Below are positions 27,018 through 34,597 of a stretch of 34,891 bases of DNA, piece after piece. Made by a program: the position numbers and the translations under genes. Under the pieces are notes generated by a model that saw only the letters and a program-made list of their open reading frames with translations, had not been told where the DNA came from and did not search any database. The stretch is taken from contig PBMH01000012.1 in the NCBI GenBank assembly GCA_002722515.1, positions 1 to 34,891 of the forward strand. Reading direction: 5' to 3'. Position 1 is the first letter of the stretch, and the number at the start of each line of letters is the position of its first letter. Source of the stretch: Alphaproteobacteria bacterium. Lineage in GTDB: Bacteria; Pseudomonadota; Alphaproteobacteria; UBA6615.

Positions 27018-27332
27018 TTGGCCATACAGATTTTACGCACGATTGTCATCGTCCTGGGTGTTCTTATCCTAGTCGTTCTCGGCGCCGTCATCTGGACAGC
27101 GTTCGAGGGGCCGCGGGGCTCGAGCCCGAATGTCGGCGGTGAGAATACCCAACCCGCACCCGATCGGCTATCACTGGGTCTATCCTCGCCCGACTGCGTG
27201 ATTACAACGGCAAGCACTGATGCGGGTCGCTTGACCATCATCACCGCCGGACCGCCGAGCCTGCCCGACTGTCACCGGGTGTTCGTGATCCAGTTATCTA
27301 GCGGTAGAGTCCAGATGGAAATCGGGCTGTGA
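27018..27332 (+). CDS. Small single-pass membrane protein, possibly DUF6476-like (TTG start)
   Basis: Unknown function. The 104-aa product has one N-terminal membrane segment (about residues 8-29, IVIVLGVLILVVLGAVIWTA), a Gly/Pro/Asn-rich linker, and a small C-terminal domain ending RVFVIQLSSGRVQMEIGL. Size, architecture and position divergent to rluD resemble the small alphaproteobacterial membrane proteins annotated DUF6476, but that is from memory. TTG at 27018 is supported by GGAGGG at 27008-27013 spaced 4 nt from it. The stop overlaps the GTG of the threonine-aldolase-like gene (GTGA), so the two are likely coupled. A Cys-Cys pair (SPDC and LPDC contexts) in the C-terminal domain would be periplasmic under N-in topology and could form a disulfide. 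Confidence 0.7.
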   Translation: MAIQILRTIVIVLGVLILVVLGAVIWTAFEGPRGSSPNVGGENTQPAPDRLSLGLSSPDCVITTASTDAGRLTIITAGPPSLPDCHRVFVIQLSSGRVQMEIGL

Positions 27333-28384
27333 CCGAGACCTCGACTGCTAACTTCGCGTCAGACAATGTGGCTGGTGCGCTGCCTGAGGTAGTAGCGGCC
27401 GTTACCGAGGCGGCATCGGTTGGCGCCATGCCCTATGGCAGCGACCCCTGGACTGAGCGTGTTTCCGTGCGGCTGCGTGAGGTCTTCGAATGCAATCTGT
27501 GGGCCTTTCCGGTCGCCACGGGCACGGCCGCGAACGCGCTGGCGCTATCGGCGATCTGCCCGCCCTTTGGAACGGTCCTATGCCATCCGATGAGCCATGC
27601 AAATACCGATGAATGCGGAGCGCCGGAATTCTACACCGGTGGCGCCAAGCTCCAGCTTGTCGGCGGACCGGATGGGAGAATCGACCCGGCTGCACTCGAT
27701 CAGGCGATCGTGACAGCGCGTCCGCACGGGGTACACAACATGCCACCGGCAGCGATTACTATCACTCAAGAGAGTGAAGCAGGCACGGTGTATTCGGCGG
27801 ATCATGTGGATGCCATCGCCTCGATCGCGAAGGCTCACGGCCTAGCCCTGCATATGGATGGTGCGCGGTTTGCGAATGCGCTAGCAGCGCTGGATGTTAC
27901 CGCAGCTGAGGCCACTTGGCGGCGCGGGATTGACGTCCTGTCCTTTGGGGCTACCAAGGGTGGAGCGATGGCAGCGGAGGCGGTTATCTTCTTTCGTAAG
28001 GAACTCGCCGCGGCGTTCGGTGAGCGGCGCAAACGCGGCGGACACCTGGTCTCGAAGATGCGATTTGTTTCGGCCCAGCTCGATGGCTATCTCGCTGACG
28101 ACGCTTGGCTGCGCGCCGCGCGAGCGGCGAATGCCGGCGCAGCCCGGCTTGCGACAGAGCTCGCTGGGATCAAGGGTGCAGCCCTCGTACGGCCGCCAGA
28201 AGCTAACATTGTTTTTGTTCAATTGCCGCTGCCGGTCCTTGATGCACTTGAGGTTGACGGTTTTGGTTTTTACCGAGTGGGTGGCGATGGTACGATCCGC
28301 TTAGTTGTACCGTGGAGTGTGACCGATGTTGATGTCGACGCCCTCGTCAGTGCGATACGGGGCCATGTTTCGACTACCGCATGA
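27329..28384 (+). CDS. ltaE: Low-specificity L-threonine aldolase-like PLP enzyme
   Basis: This is a fold-type I PLP enzyme of the beta-eliminating lyase/threonine aldolase family, which cleaves L-threonine or L-allo-threonine to glycine and acetaldehyde. Features: the N-terminal ASDNVAGALPEV (family usually SDN in this place), VATGTAANALAL, a stacking-His region MSHANTDECGAPEFYTGG, the cofactor Asp in LALHMDGARFANAL (about 177), and the PLP lysine at about 210 in VLSFGATKGGAMAAEAVIFF. Length 351 aa is normal. The GTG at 27329 overlaps the upstream small gene by 4 nt. The gene may add a glycine route beside the serine genes in this window. Stereospecificity and substrate range cannot be determined from the sequence. 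Confidence 0.88.
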   Translation: MTETSTANFASDNVAGALPEVVAAVTEAASVGAMPYGSDPWTERVSVRLREVFECNLWAFPVATGTAANALALSAICPPFGTVLCHPMSHANTDECGAPEFYTGGAKLQLVGGPDGRIDPAALDQAIVTARPHGVHNMPPAAITITQESEAGTVYSADHVDAIASIAKAHGLALHMDGARFANALAALDVTAAEATWRRGIDVLSFGATKGGAMAAEAVIFFRKELAAAFGERRKRGGHLVSKMRFVSAQLDGYLADDAWLRAARAANAGAARLATELAGIKGAALVRPPEANIVFVQLPLPVLDALEVDGFGFYRVGGDGTIRLVVPWSVTDVDVDALVSAIRGHVSTTA

Positions 28385-28418
28385 TAGAAACCCGGACAGC
28401 ACGTGGCACAACAGTGCC

Positions 28419-28447
28419 TTGAAATGGCGCGCCGGTTCGGCTATTCC
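28419..28447 (+). promoter_or_regulatory. Candidate promoter for tRNA-Glu
   Basis: TTGAAA (28419-28424) and TATTCC (28442-28447) are 17 bp apart, ending 28 bp before the mature tRNA 5' end. The -35 is near consensus and the -10 is weaker. Transcription would start near 28454, giving a short leader for RNase P to remove. Confidence 0.4.
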
Positions 28448-28475
28448 GTCCATCCAGATTTTGACAAGCCACGTT

Positions 28476-28551
28476 GTCCCGTTCGTCTAGTGGCCTAGGA
28501 CGCTGGCCTCTCACGCCGGAAACAGGGGTTCGACTCCCCTACGGGATACCA
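28476..28551 (+). tRNA. tRNA-Glu (anticodon CTC)
   Basis: A full cloverleaf folds: 7-bp acceptor GTCCCGT/ACGGGAT (first pair G-U), D-arm TCGTCTAGTGGCCTAGGAC as in E. coli tRNA-Glu, anticodon stem CTGGC/GCCGG around the loop CTCTCAC, T-arm AGGGG-TTCGACT-CCCCT, discriminator A, and an encoded CCA (28549-28551). The anticodon CTC reads GAG codons. The UUC isoacceptor reads both Glu codons in most bacteria, so this is a supplementary species as expected in GC-rich genomes. A T6 run (28555-28560) follows directly and may end transcription. Confidence 0.95.
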
Positions 28552-28612
28552 CGCTTTTTTGTCTCGCAAAAACACCAGAAAACCAATGGTTTATAGCCAC
28601 GCATCTTGCCAC

Positions 28613-28802
28613 TTTGCGACCATTCTTAAATGAGCCCTGCACGTGCCCCTCGACTTTGCTCGTGAACGGGCTGTCACTGAACTTCTGGTAGTAGAGGCCC
28701 TCCCGTTTCACCAAGTCCTTCATCGTCTCCCCGAATGCGATTGTGGGGGACAGAAGGATCAGTAGGAGGATGGGTGAGGGGATAGAGTTGATTTTAGTCA
28801 GT
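28613..28802 (-). pseudogene. Remnant of a YwqK/MORN-repeat secreted protein
   Basis: On the minus strand from about 28802 a frame reads as a signal peptide (core about PILLLILLSPTIAFGE) followed by DLVKREGLYYQKFSDSPFTS and then VEGHVQGSFKNGRK. This is the typical beginning of YwqK-type MORN-repeat proteins common in marine proteobacteria. No ATG, GTG or TTG precedes the signal peptide: the only candidate is CTG at 28802, which overlaps the TGA of the upstream small gene. After NGRK (28613) homology ends and the repeats that should follow (further FKNG-type units) are missing. The frame then runs into the tRNA-Glu region. I infer a gene broken at its 3' end, with a damaged start. Function is presumably lost. 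Confidence 0.6.
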
Positions 28803-29067
28803 TAAGAAGTTCAACCAAAGCAACGGTTGCTAATCCATAGCTTGCTAAACCTGCAACAACGCCTGCGAGGATAGCAAGAAGCATACCTACTCGATTCTTC
28901 GCATATGTGTATGCAAGCCATCCTAGAATGATTGCTCCAAGGCCAAATAAACCTAATAAACGGCCAGCAATAATCGCGCCACCAACCCAGAGAATGTTTA
29001 TTACTATTTGAATATATTTCTGTCTTCCGACACTCGGATCTTCTTCAGACATGTTTTCATCTTTCAT
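28798..29067 (-). CDS. Small hydrophobic membrane protein of unknown function
   Basis: Not recognised. The 89-aa product has a charged N-terminus (MKDENMSEEDPSVGRQK) followed by two or three hydrophobic segments: about 22-40 (VINILWVGGAIIAGRLLG), 41-57 (FGLGAIILGWLAYTYA) and 62-86 (MLLAILAGVVAGLASYGL). Codon use is visibly more AT-rich than the flanking genes, suggesting horizontal acquisition. An in-frame ATG at 29052 (MSEEDPS) is an equally good start. A perfect 10-bp palindrome CAAACGTTTG lies just upstream at 29072-29081. The stop overlaps the first possible codon of the YwqK remnant, so the two were probably one operon. Confidence 0.55.
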   Translation of the reverse strand: MKDENMSEEDPSVGRQKYIQIVINILWVGGAIIAGRLLGLFGLGAIILGWLAYTYAKNRVGMLLAILAGVVAGLASYGLATVALVELLN

Positions 29068-29143
29068 TTGTCAAACGTTTGGCTAATCAAAATACCTGTT
29101 GCTCTGTGCGGTGTGCATTATCTCAAACAAAGGTGATTTCCCA

Positions 29144-30412
29144 TCATCCGCGATTCGCGATTGCGTCGGCCCGCCAGACATCTGCACGCCAGTGCCAGGC
29201 GATGAAGGCAGTTGCAATTACCCCGAGGACGCCGTAGGCGGTCGCCGTCGCGGTGTAGCCGAAGGCCTCGATCAGGGGGCCTGAGGCGAGCAGTCCCATG
29301 GGTAGGCCATAGATCGCTAGCATCCGCAGGCCTAGGATCCGCGAGCGCATTTGCGGGTCGGAACTACGCAGCAGCATCACCGATAGGGGCACTAGGGCCA
29401 GAGTCTGACACAGACCCGCTAAGATTAGCACCACGATCCCGACTGCCATCACGTCGACCCAGGCGAAGACCAGCAGCAGCGCATACCAGCTGAATGTGTA
29501 AATAATCATCATTCGCCCCGGTCGGATACTCCGCCGGTAGGCTGAAAGCCCAAGTGATCCGAGAAGCGCGCCGAAAGCGAAGCTAGCAGCGAGGTAGCCG
29601 AGTCCAGCCTGGCCCGTGCCATAAACCTCACGAGCCACATAGGGCAGGACGCCCCCCATGAGTGGGAAGGCACAAAGATTGACCAGCAGGGCCAAGGTCA
29701 TGGCCGCCAGTAGGTGTGGCGTACGCCAGACATATGCGAAGGAATCTGTCATGTCCCGGAACGGTGACGAGCGTCTAGGCGACAAGTCAGGTGATAGCAC
29801 CGCATCGGTTTGGAGACGCCTCGCGGTAAGCAGTGTCAGTAATGCCGAGGTTGCGTAGAGCAGGGTGACCGCTATGTAGGCCGGTGCCATGCCGAGTGTG
29901 GCGACGAGGCTTGCGCCTGCTAGTGCGCCCGCGACCCGCGCTGAGTCCGTAGTGGTCCGCGACACGCCCATCGCTCCAACCAGCTGCTTCGGTGGGATCG
30001 TTTCACCGACGAGCGAGTAACGGATGGCAATGTCTGATGGTCGTACGATTCCCATCATTGCCCCTATCACGAACACGGGCAGGGGACCCAGTGCATCGAA
30101 ATAGATAAAACCGGTCAGGGCGGCCGCTTGTAACATATAGAACGTGCGCATTGTGCTCAGGACCGCGCGAGCACCCTTGCGGTCTCCAGCGACGCCGAAC
30201 ATCGGGGCGACGAGGGTGCCGCCATATTGAAGCGCAGCGAACAGCGTAAGCAGCAGTACCGAATCCGTTGTGACAAGAATGTACCAGCCGAGGATTAGTG
30301 TCTCCATTTCGAATGACCAGGAGGTTGCGAGATCTGCTGGCCACTGAAAACGGAAGCTACGGACGGCAAAGGGGGCTAAGACGGATGCCGGGCGTTCCGG
30401 CGTATTGGCCAT
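29144..30412 (-). CDS. MFS transporter (enterobactin-exporter EntS-like group)
   Basis: A major facilitator superfamily permease of 422 residues with about twelve hydrophobic helices. N-terminal FAVRSFRFQWPADLATSWSF and LQYGGTLVAPMFGVAGDRKG (MFS motif A-like GDRKG after TM2) place it in the MFS_3/EntS-like efflux group, as does VPLSVMLLRSSDPQMRSRIL in the C-terminal half. The substrate is not evident. The start is 2 nt after the stop of the ThDP-enzyme gene on the same strand, so the two are almost certainly one transcript and the transporter probably handles a substrate or product of that enzyme. No terminator was seen before the next minus-strand gene 76 bp away. Confidence 0.85.
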   Translation of the reverse strand: MANTPERPASVLAPFAVRSFRFQWPADLATSWSFEMETLILGWYILVTTDSVLLLTLFAALQYGGTLVAPMFGVAGDRKGARAVLSTMRTFYMLQAAALTGFIYFDALGPLPVFVIGAMMGIVRPSDIAIRYSLVGETIPPKQLVGAMGVSRTTTDSARVAGALAGASLVATLGMAPAYIAVTLLYATSALLTLLTARRLQTDAVLSPDLSPRRSSPFRDMTDSFAYVWRTPHLLAAMTLALLVNLCAFPLMGGVLPYVAREVYGTGQAGLGYLAASFAFGALLGSLGLSAYRRSIRPGRMMIIYTFSWYALLLVFAWVDVMAVGIVVLILAGLCQTLALVPLSVMLLRSSDPQMRSRILGLRMLAIYGLPMGLLASGPLIEAFGYTATATAYGVLGVIATAFIAWHWRADVWRADAIANRG

Positions 30413-30414
30413 AG

Positions 30415-32073
30415 TCAGACGCCGCGCTCCACGCAGATGTCGATTAGATTAGGTCCAGGATTTTCATTAGCGGCCTTAAGCGCGGTGCGCACAGCGCCGG
30501 GCTCCGTTACCCGTTCGGCGCTTACGCCCATGGATTGGGCCATGGTAACGAAGTCGATGGGCGGGTCCTCAAAGTCCATACCGATGTATGTTTCGTTGCC
30601 GTGGAAAGCTTTCAAGCGCTGCTTAATAATGCGGTAACCCTGATTGTTGAGGATCACGAAGGTAACTGGCACGCGCAGATGCGCTGCCGTCCATAGCGCT
30701 TGGATTGAATACATGGCCGATCCGTCGCCGACCAGCGCTACTACGGGGCGATCAGGTTGAGCTATCTGTACCCCTACCGAGGCTGGCAGTGCCCAGCCTA
30801 TGCCGCCGCTGGCGAAGGAGTGGAAGTCGTACCGGTCGCGCAGCGGCAGAAATTGGAGCAGGTTCCAGCTCGTGGTCAGCCCCTCGTTAACAGTGATGGT
30901 ACCCTCTGGTAGCGCATCGGCGATGGTCAGCATCAGCCAGTCCGAGCGGATCGGCGTCGCCTCGGATTCGGATGATAGTTCGGCAGCCCGACGTGCACGC
31001 TTCGCTGACCAGTTGATTTCGGCGACTTCTGCGAGGCGCGCTTTCGCGGTCTCCGCATGACCGGTCCGCGCCTCAATCATCGGGTTCAGCACCTCCAGGG
31101 TTTCGCGCACATCGCTGCGCACGGCTAGGTCAGCTGGATAGTTCTTTCCCATCTCCCAGTCTAACAGGCCGATCTGGACGATCGGCATCCCGTCGGGTAG
31201 GGGTTCGGTTTGGCTCATCACTGACATGCGCAGTACGTCTGCTCCAACCGCCACCAGCAGGTCATATTTTTCGAGGATACGGCGTACCTCCTTCTGGTTG
31301 CGTGACAGAGCCCCCATGAAGGCGGGGTGTTCCGATGGAAAGAAGGAGCCGTAGGCTGTTGTTTGCTGAAACGCCGGTGCACCGAGCACCTCGGCGAAAC
31401 GAGCGACCTCGTCGAGTGCGTCGGAGGTGACAACCTCGTTACCGGCGAGGATTGCGGGTCGCTCGGCTGTCAGAAGGCGGTCGGCTAATGCTTCGAGTCC
31501 TGTGTCAGAGGGACGCGTGACGGTATTTACGCGGGTGCGCGCGCCTAGATCAATTCCCTTCCGGTCATTCAGTACATCGCCGGGTAGGGAAATGAATACG
31601 GGCCCCGTTGGCGCAGTCATCGCGACTTTTCCGGCACGCCGCATCATGCGCGGTAGGTCCTCGAGGCGTGTAACCTCTGTCGCCCACTTCACCACCGGCG
31701 CCGCAATAGGGACAAGTGGATCGTAGAGCAGCGGTTCCGTTAGCCCGTGTCCGGTTTCCTGCTGACCGGCGGTTATAATCATCGGGGTACGGGTAAAGCG
31801 GGCGTTGTAGATTGCGCCTATCGCGTTGCCGAGGCCAGGTGCCACATGAACGTTGCATGCGGCCAGTCGCCCGGAAGCGCGGGTGTAGCCATCCGCCATT
31901 GCCACAACGAGCGATTCCTGGAGCCCGAGTATGTAAGACATATCTTCTGTAAATTGCGGCATGGCGTCCATGATAGGCAGCTCTGTAGTGCCTGGATTGC
32001 CGAAGAGGTGCGTTACGCCCTCATCCCGCAGTAGCGCTAGAAATGCCGCGGCACCTGTGAACTCGTTCCGCAT
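30415..32073 (-). CDS. Thiamine-diphosphate enzyme, benzoylformate decarboxylase-like
   Basis: A 552-aa ThDP-dependent enzyme with three domains (PYR, central, PP). It resembles benzoylformate decarboxylase: HLFGNPGTTELPIMD, cofactor-activating Glu53 in GLQESLVVAMADGY, His76 in NVHVAPGLGNAIGA, ITAGQQ and VKWATEV. The Mg/ThDP motif GDGSAMYSIQALWTAAHLR ... NNQGYRI is in the C-terminal domain. Differences from true benzoylformate decarboxylase: Thr replaces the active-site Ser of GNPGS, and I see no His at the place of the second catalytic His in the central domain (region AVGADVLRMSVMSQTEPL). The reaction is therefore uncertain: a 2-oxo acid decarboxylase, a carboligase or an acetolactate-synthase-like enzyme. 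A GGGGGAAC ribosome binding site precedes the ATG. It is divergent from the GMC gene and coupled to the MFS gene. Confidence 0.85.
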   Translation of the reverse strand: MRNEFTGAAAFLALLRDEGVTHLFGNPGTTELPIMDAMPQFTEDMSYILGLQESLVVAMADGYTRASGRLAACNVHVAPGLGNAIGAIYNARFTRTPMIITAGQQETGHGLTEPLLYDPLVPIAAPVVKWATEVTRLEDLPRMMRRAGKVAMTAPTGPVFISLPGDVLNDRKGIDLGARTRVNTVTRPSDTGLEALADRLLTAERPAILAGNEVVTSDALDEVARFAEVLGAPAFQQTTAYGSFFPSEHPAFMGALSRNQKEVRRILEKYDLLVAVGADVLRMSVMSQTEPLPDGMPIVQIGLLDWEMGKNYPADLAVRSDVRETLEVLNPMIEARTGHAETAKARLAEVAEINWSAKRARRAAELSSESEATPIRSDWLMLTIADALPEGTITVNEGLTTSWNLLQFLPLRDRYDFHSFASGGIGWALPASVGVQIAQPDRPVVALVGDGSAMYSIQALWTAAHLRVPVTFVILNNQGYRIIKQRLKAFHGNETYIGMDFEDPPIDFVTMAQSMGVSAERVTEPGAVRTALKAANENPGPNLIDICVERGV

Positions 32074-32203
32074 GACTGTTCCCCCAATCGGCTATTCGCA
32101 TCATGTCGCGTTTGATTCATATTAGACCCATGGGGGTGTGGTTTAAATGCATGCACTCCTGATATGTCTTGTTTCGAATTACTTAGTGCTTGGGGATAGA
32201 GCG

Positions 32204-33895
32204 ATGGGAACCGTCTATGACTACATCATTGTCGGGTCCGGATCGGCCGGTAGCGTAATGGCCGGTCGGTTGTCGGAGAAGGCCGGCAACCGTGTATTGT
32301 TGCTCGAGGCCGGACCGGATACGCCGCCAGGACGAGAGCCTGAAGATGTGCTGGACACCTATCCCATGTCCTATTTCAATCCGGCCTATGCATGGCAGGC
32401 GCTCCGTGGTCATGCGCGCCGTCATAATAATTCTCCGGCTGGGCCGTTTCGCCAAGGTCGGATCATGGGCGGGACCTCCTCGATCAATGGCATGGTTGCA
32501 CTCCGTGGCACGCCCGACGACTATGACGAATGGTGTGCACTGGGGGCTGAGGGTTGGAGTTGGGACGAGGTGCTGCCTCATTTTCGGAGATTGGAGACGG
32601 ACGTCGATAGCTGCGCTGGCGACCCGCTACATGGTAAGGAGGGGCCGCTGCCGATCCGGCGGGTGGGACGCGCCGAATGGCCGCCCTTCGTCAACGGAGT
32701 GGATCGTTGGAGCTATAATCGCCAGGTAACGCCAATTCATGATCTCAATAGCGATTTTCGTGAGGGTGTAGGAGCCCTGCCACTGAGTCGGTTTCCCGAT
32801 AAACGTGCGTCGACCGCTATCTGTTATCTTGACGCCACAGTGCGTGCACGGAAAAATCTGACGATCGTGACCGACGCCCATGTGGAAGGGCTTTTGACCG
32901 CTGGGCTTCTGGTGACGGGTGTGACCGCGCGGGTTGAAGGCCAATCACGGGAATTCGGAGGGCGCGAGGTCATAGTGTGCGCTGGGGCGCTGCAGTCGCC
33001 GGCAATTCTGCTGCGTGCCGGTATTGGTCCGGCCGCGAAGCTGCGCGCGGTCGGTGTGCCAGTGATTTTAGATCGGTCCGGGGTCGGCGCAAACCTACTG
33101 AACCACGCAGTAGTCTACATTGTAGCGCAGCTCCGCCGTGATGCCGCCCAGCCCTTGGCAATGAAGTCTCATTCGACAGCAACTGAACGCTTTTCATCGG
33201 GTGTTGATGGCTGCGGGCCGCTCGATATGAGTCTGTCGATCTCCAGTAAAATTGGCTGGCATGCGCTGGGGCGCCGGATCGGGGCGTTGGTGCCTACCCT
33301 GCTAAAGCCGGCTTCAAGCGGCGATGTGACGCTCGCGCGAGATGGCACGAATGTCACGACCCGGATCGAGTTCAACTATCTTGATGATAGTCGTGATCGG
33401 GCGCGGCTCAATGGTGGAGTGCGCCGGGCCATTGAGATCCTCCTGTCGCCGGAGGTGCGTCCGCTTTGGCATTGCGCCTTCCCGGTCTCACGGCCGAACA
33501 AAATGCGCGCGCTAAACGACATCACCACCTTCAATAGTCTGCGAGCGCGGATCTTAGCTGGCCTGTTTGACACAATTCCAGTAATTGGACGCCCGGTGCT
33601 GTCGAGCCTCTCGGAACCGGGGGTTGATATCGCTACCTTGGCTGAGGATCCGGAGGCACTCAATGAGATTGTTGGAAAGTCCATCGTTGGTGTGTTTCAT
33701 CCAGCCGGGACCTGCCGGATGGGTGCGGCCGATGATCCAACCGCGGTCACTAATGGTGAGGGTCGTGTTCATGGTGTCGCAGGATTGCGTGTCGTCGATG
33801 CCTCCGTGATGCCGTCGCTGCCGCGCGGAAACACCAATCTGCCCACAATCATGATCGCCGAGAAGATATCGGCCGGTATGATAGCTGCCGGCTAG
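32204..33895 (+). CDS. GMC-family FAD oxidoreductase (choline-dehydrogenase-like)
   Basis: GMC enzymes are flavoproteins that oxidise primary alcohols. The 563-aa product has the N-terminal FAD dinucleotide motif YIIVGSGSAGSVMAGRLSE (GSGSAG 11-16) and LLLEAGPD. GMC signature 1 is in GRIMGGTSSINGMVALRG followed by DYDEW, signature 2 is GALQSPAILLRAGIGPA, and the catalytic His lies at about 499 in HPAGTCRMG. The C-terminal segment RVVDASVMPSLPRGNTNLPT has Asn at about 545. The ATG at 32204 is preferred because GGGGATAG precedes it and homologs start just before the FAD motif; ATG 32147 would add 19 hydrophobic residues. It is divergent from the ThDP gene with a 130-bp shared upstream region. 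The alcohol substrate is unknown. Confidence 0.88.
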   Translation: MGTVYDYIIVGSGSAGSVMAGRLSEKAGNRVLLLEAGPDTPPGREPEDVLDTYPMSYFNPAYAWQALRGHARRHNNSPAGPFRQGRIMGGTSSINGMVALRGTPDDYDEWCALGAEGWSWDEVLPHFRRLETDVDSCAGDPLHGKEGPLPIRRVGRAEWPPFVNGVDRWSYNRQVTPIHDLNSDFREGVGALPLSRFPDKRASTAICYLDATVRARKNLTIVTDAHVEGLLTAGLLVTGVTARVEGQSREFGGREVIVCAGALQSPAILLRAGIGPAAKLRAVGVPVILDRSGVGANLLNHAVVYIVAQLRRDAAQPLAMKSHSTATERFSSGVDGCGPLDMSLSISSKIGWHALGRRIGALVPTLLKPASSGDVTLARDGTNVTTRIEFNYLDDSRDRARLNGGVRRAIEILLSPEVRPLWHCAFPVSRPNKMRALNDITTFNSLRARILAGLFDTIPVIGRPVLSSLSEPGVDIATLAEDPEALNEIVGKSIVGVFHPAGTCRMGAADDPTAVTNGEGRVHGVAGLRVVDASVMPSLPRGNTNLPTIMIAEKISAGMIAAG

Positions 33896-33932
33896 ATACA
33901 AGTCTCTGCGGACTGAGCACGCGGGTCGGATT

Positions 33933-33962
33933 TTGCAGTTGGGTCAGGAGAGGTGGTATCAC
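33933..33962 (+). promoter_or_regulatory. Weak candidate promoter before the FMN reductase gene
   Basis: TTGCAG (33933-33938) and TATCAC (33957-33962) are 18 bp apart in the 123-bp gap after the GMC gene. Both hexamers match the consensus only partly. The gap otherwise shows only a short GGGCGCCC palindrome. Confidence 0.22.
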
Positions 33963-34018
33963 CATAAGTCAGGGAATGTTTTTCGGGTGCAGGGCGCCCC
34001 CAACGACTGGAGTCTGAT

Positions 34019-34579
34019 GTGAGCAAGGAAACTAAAATTCTCAGCATTTGCGGCAGCCTGCGAGCCGGATCGTTAAACCGCATGCTGGCGAACAGCCTGC
34101 AGGAGCTGGCGCCTAATGGCATGATGATTACGGAATCGCCGAGCATCGGTGATATTCCTATTTTTAACGGCGATGTCCTTTCTGCGGACGGCGTGCCGCC
34201 CTCCGTCGCGGCGCTGGCTGATGCGGTGGCGGCTGCCGACGGCGTAGTGTTCGTGACGCCGGAGTATAATTTTTCAGTGCCGGGTGGTCTGAAAAATGCC
34301 CTCGACTGGGTATCACGGATACCGGATCAGCCCTTTGCGGGCAAGCCAGTCGGGATACAAACGGCTTCGCCGGGTCCGTTGGGTGGCGCGAGGGTGCAGT
34401 ATCACCTGCGACAGGTTCTGGTCTTTCTTGATGCCATGGTCATGAATAAGCCGGAGGTCTTCGTCGGGCTCGCAGGTCAGCGCATGGATGCGGGCCGGCT
34501 GGTGGATGAAGATTCCCGTAAGTTCGTCAGCGACCATCTTGCCGCGTTCGCGACTTATGTCGGACGCTATGGTGGCTAA
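34019..34579 (+). CDS. NADPH-dependent FMN reductase / quinone reductase family protein
   Basis: A flavodoxin-like FMN protein of 186 residues. It has the phosphate-binding loop CGSLRAGSLNRMLANSL (about 11-27) and the family signature VFVTPEYNFSVPGGLKNALDW (given here as TPEYNFSVPGGLKNALDW). Members transfer electrons from NAD(P)H to FMN, quinones, azo dyes or chromate. The start is GTG at 34019 with GGAG nine bases upstream; the overlapping ATG at 34017 is followed by a stop. It lies 123 bp after the GMC gene on the same strand and might be co-transcribed with it. A physiological role in recycling flavin or quinone for the cluster is only an inference. Confidence 0.9.
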   Translation: MSKETKILSICGSLRAGSLNRMLANSLQELAPNGMMITESPSIGDIPIFNGDVLSADGVPPSVAALADAVAAADGVVFVTPEYNFSVPGGLKNALDWVSRIPDQPFAGKPVGIQTASPGPLGGARVQYHLRQVLVFLDAMVMNKPEVFVGLAGQRMDAGRLVDEDSRKFVSDHLAAFATYVGRYGG

Positions 34580-34597
34580 AGGTTTCGGCTGAGCGGC

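Noticed and set aside
28476-28551. Attachment-site duplication of the tRNA-Glu 3' end
   Set aside because: I looked for a second copy of the T-arm and acceptor sequence (TTCGACTCCCCTACGGGA) in the rest of the window and did not find one, and there is no integrase gene.
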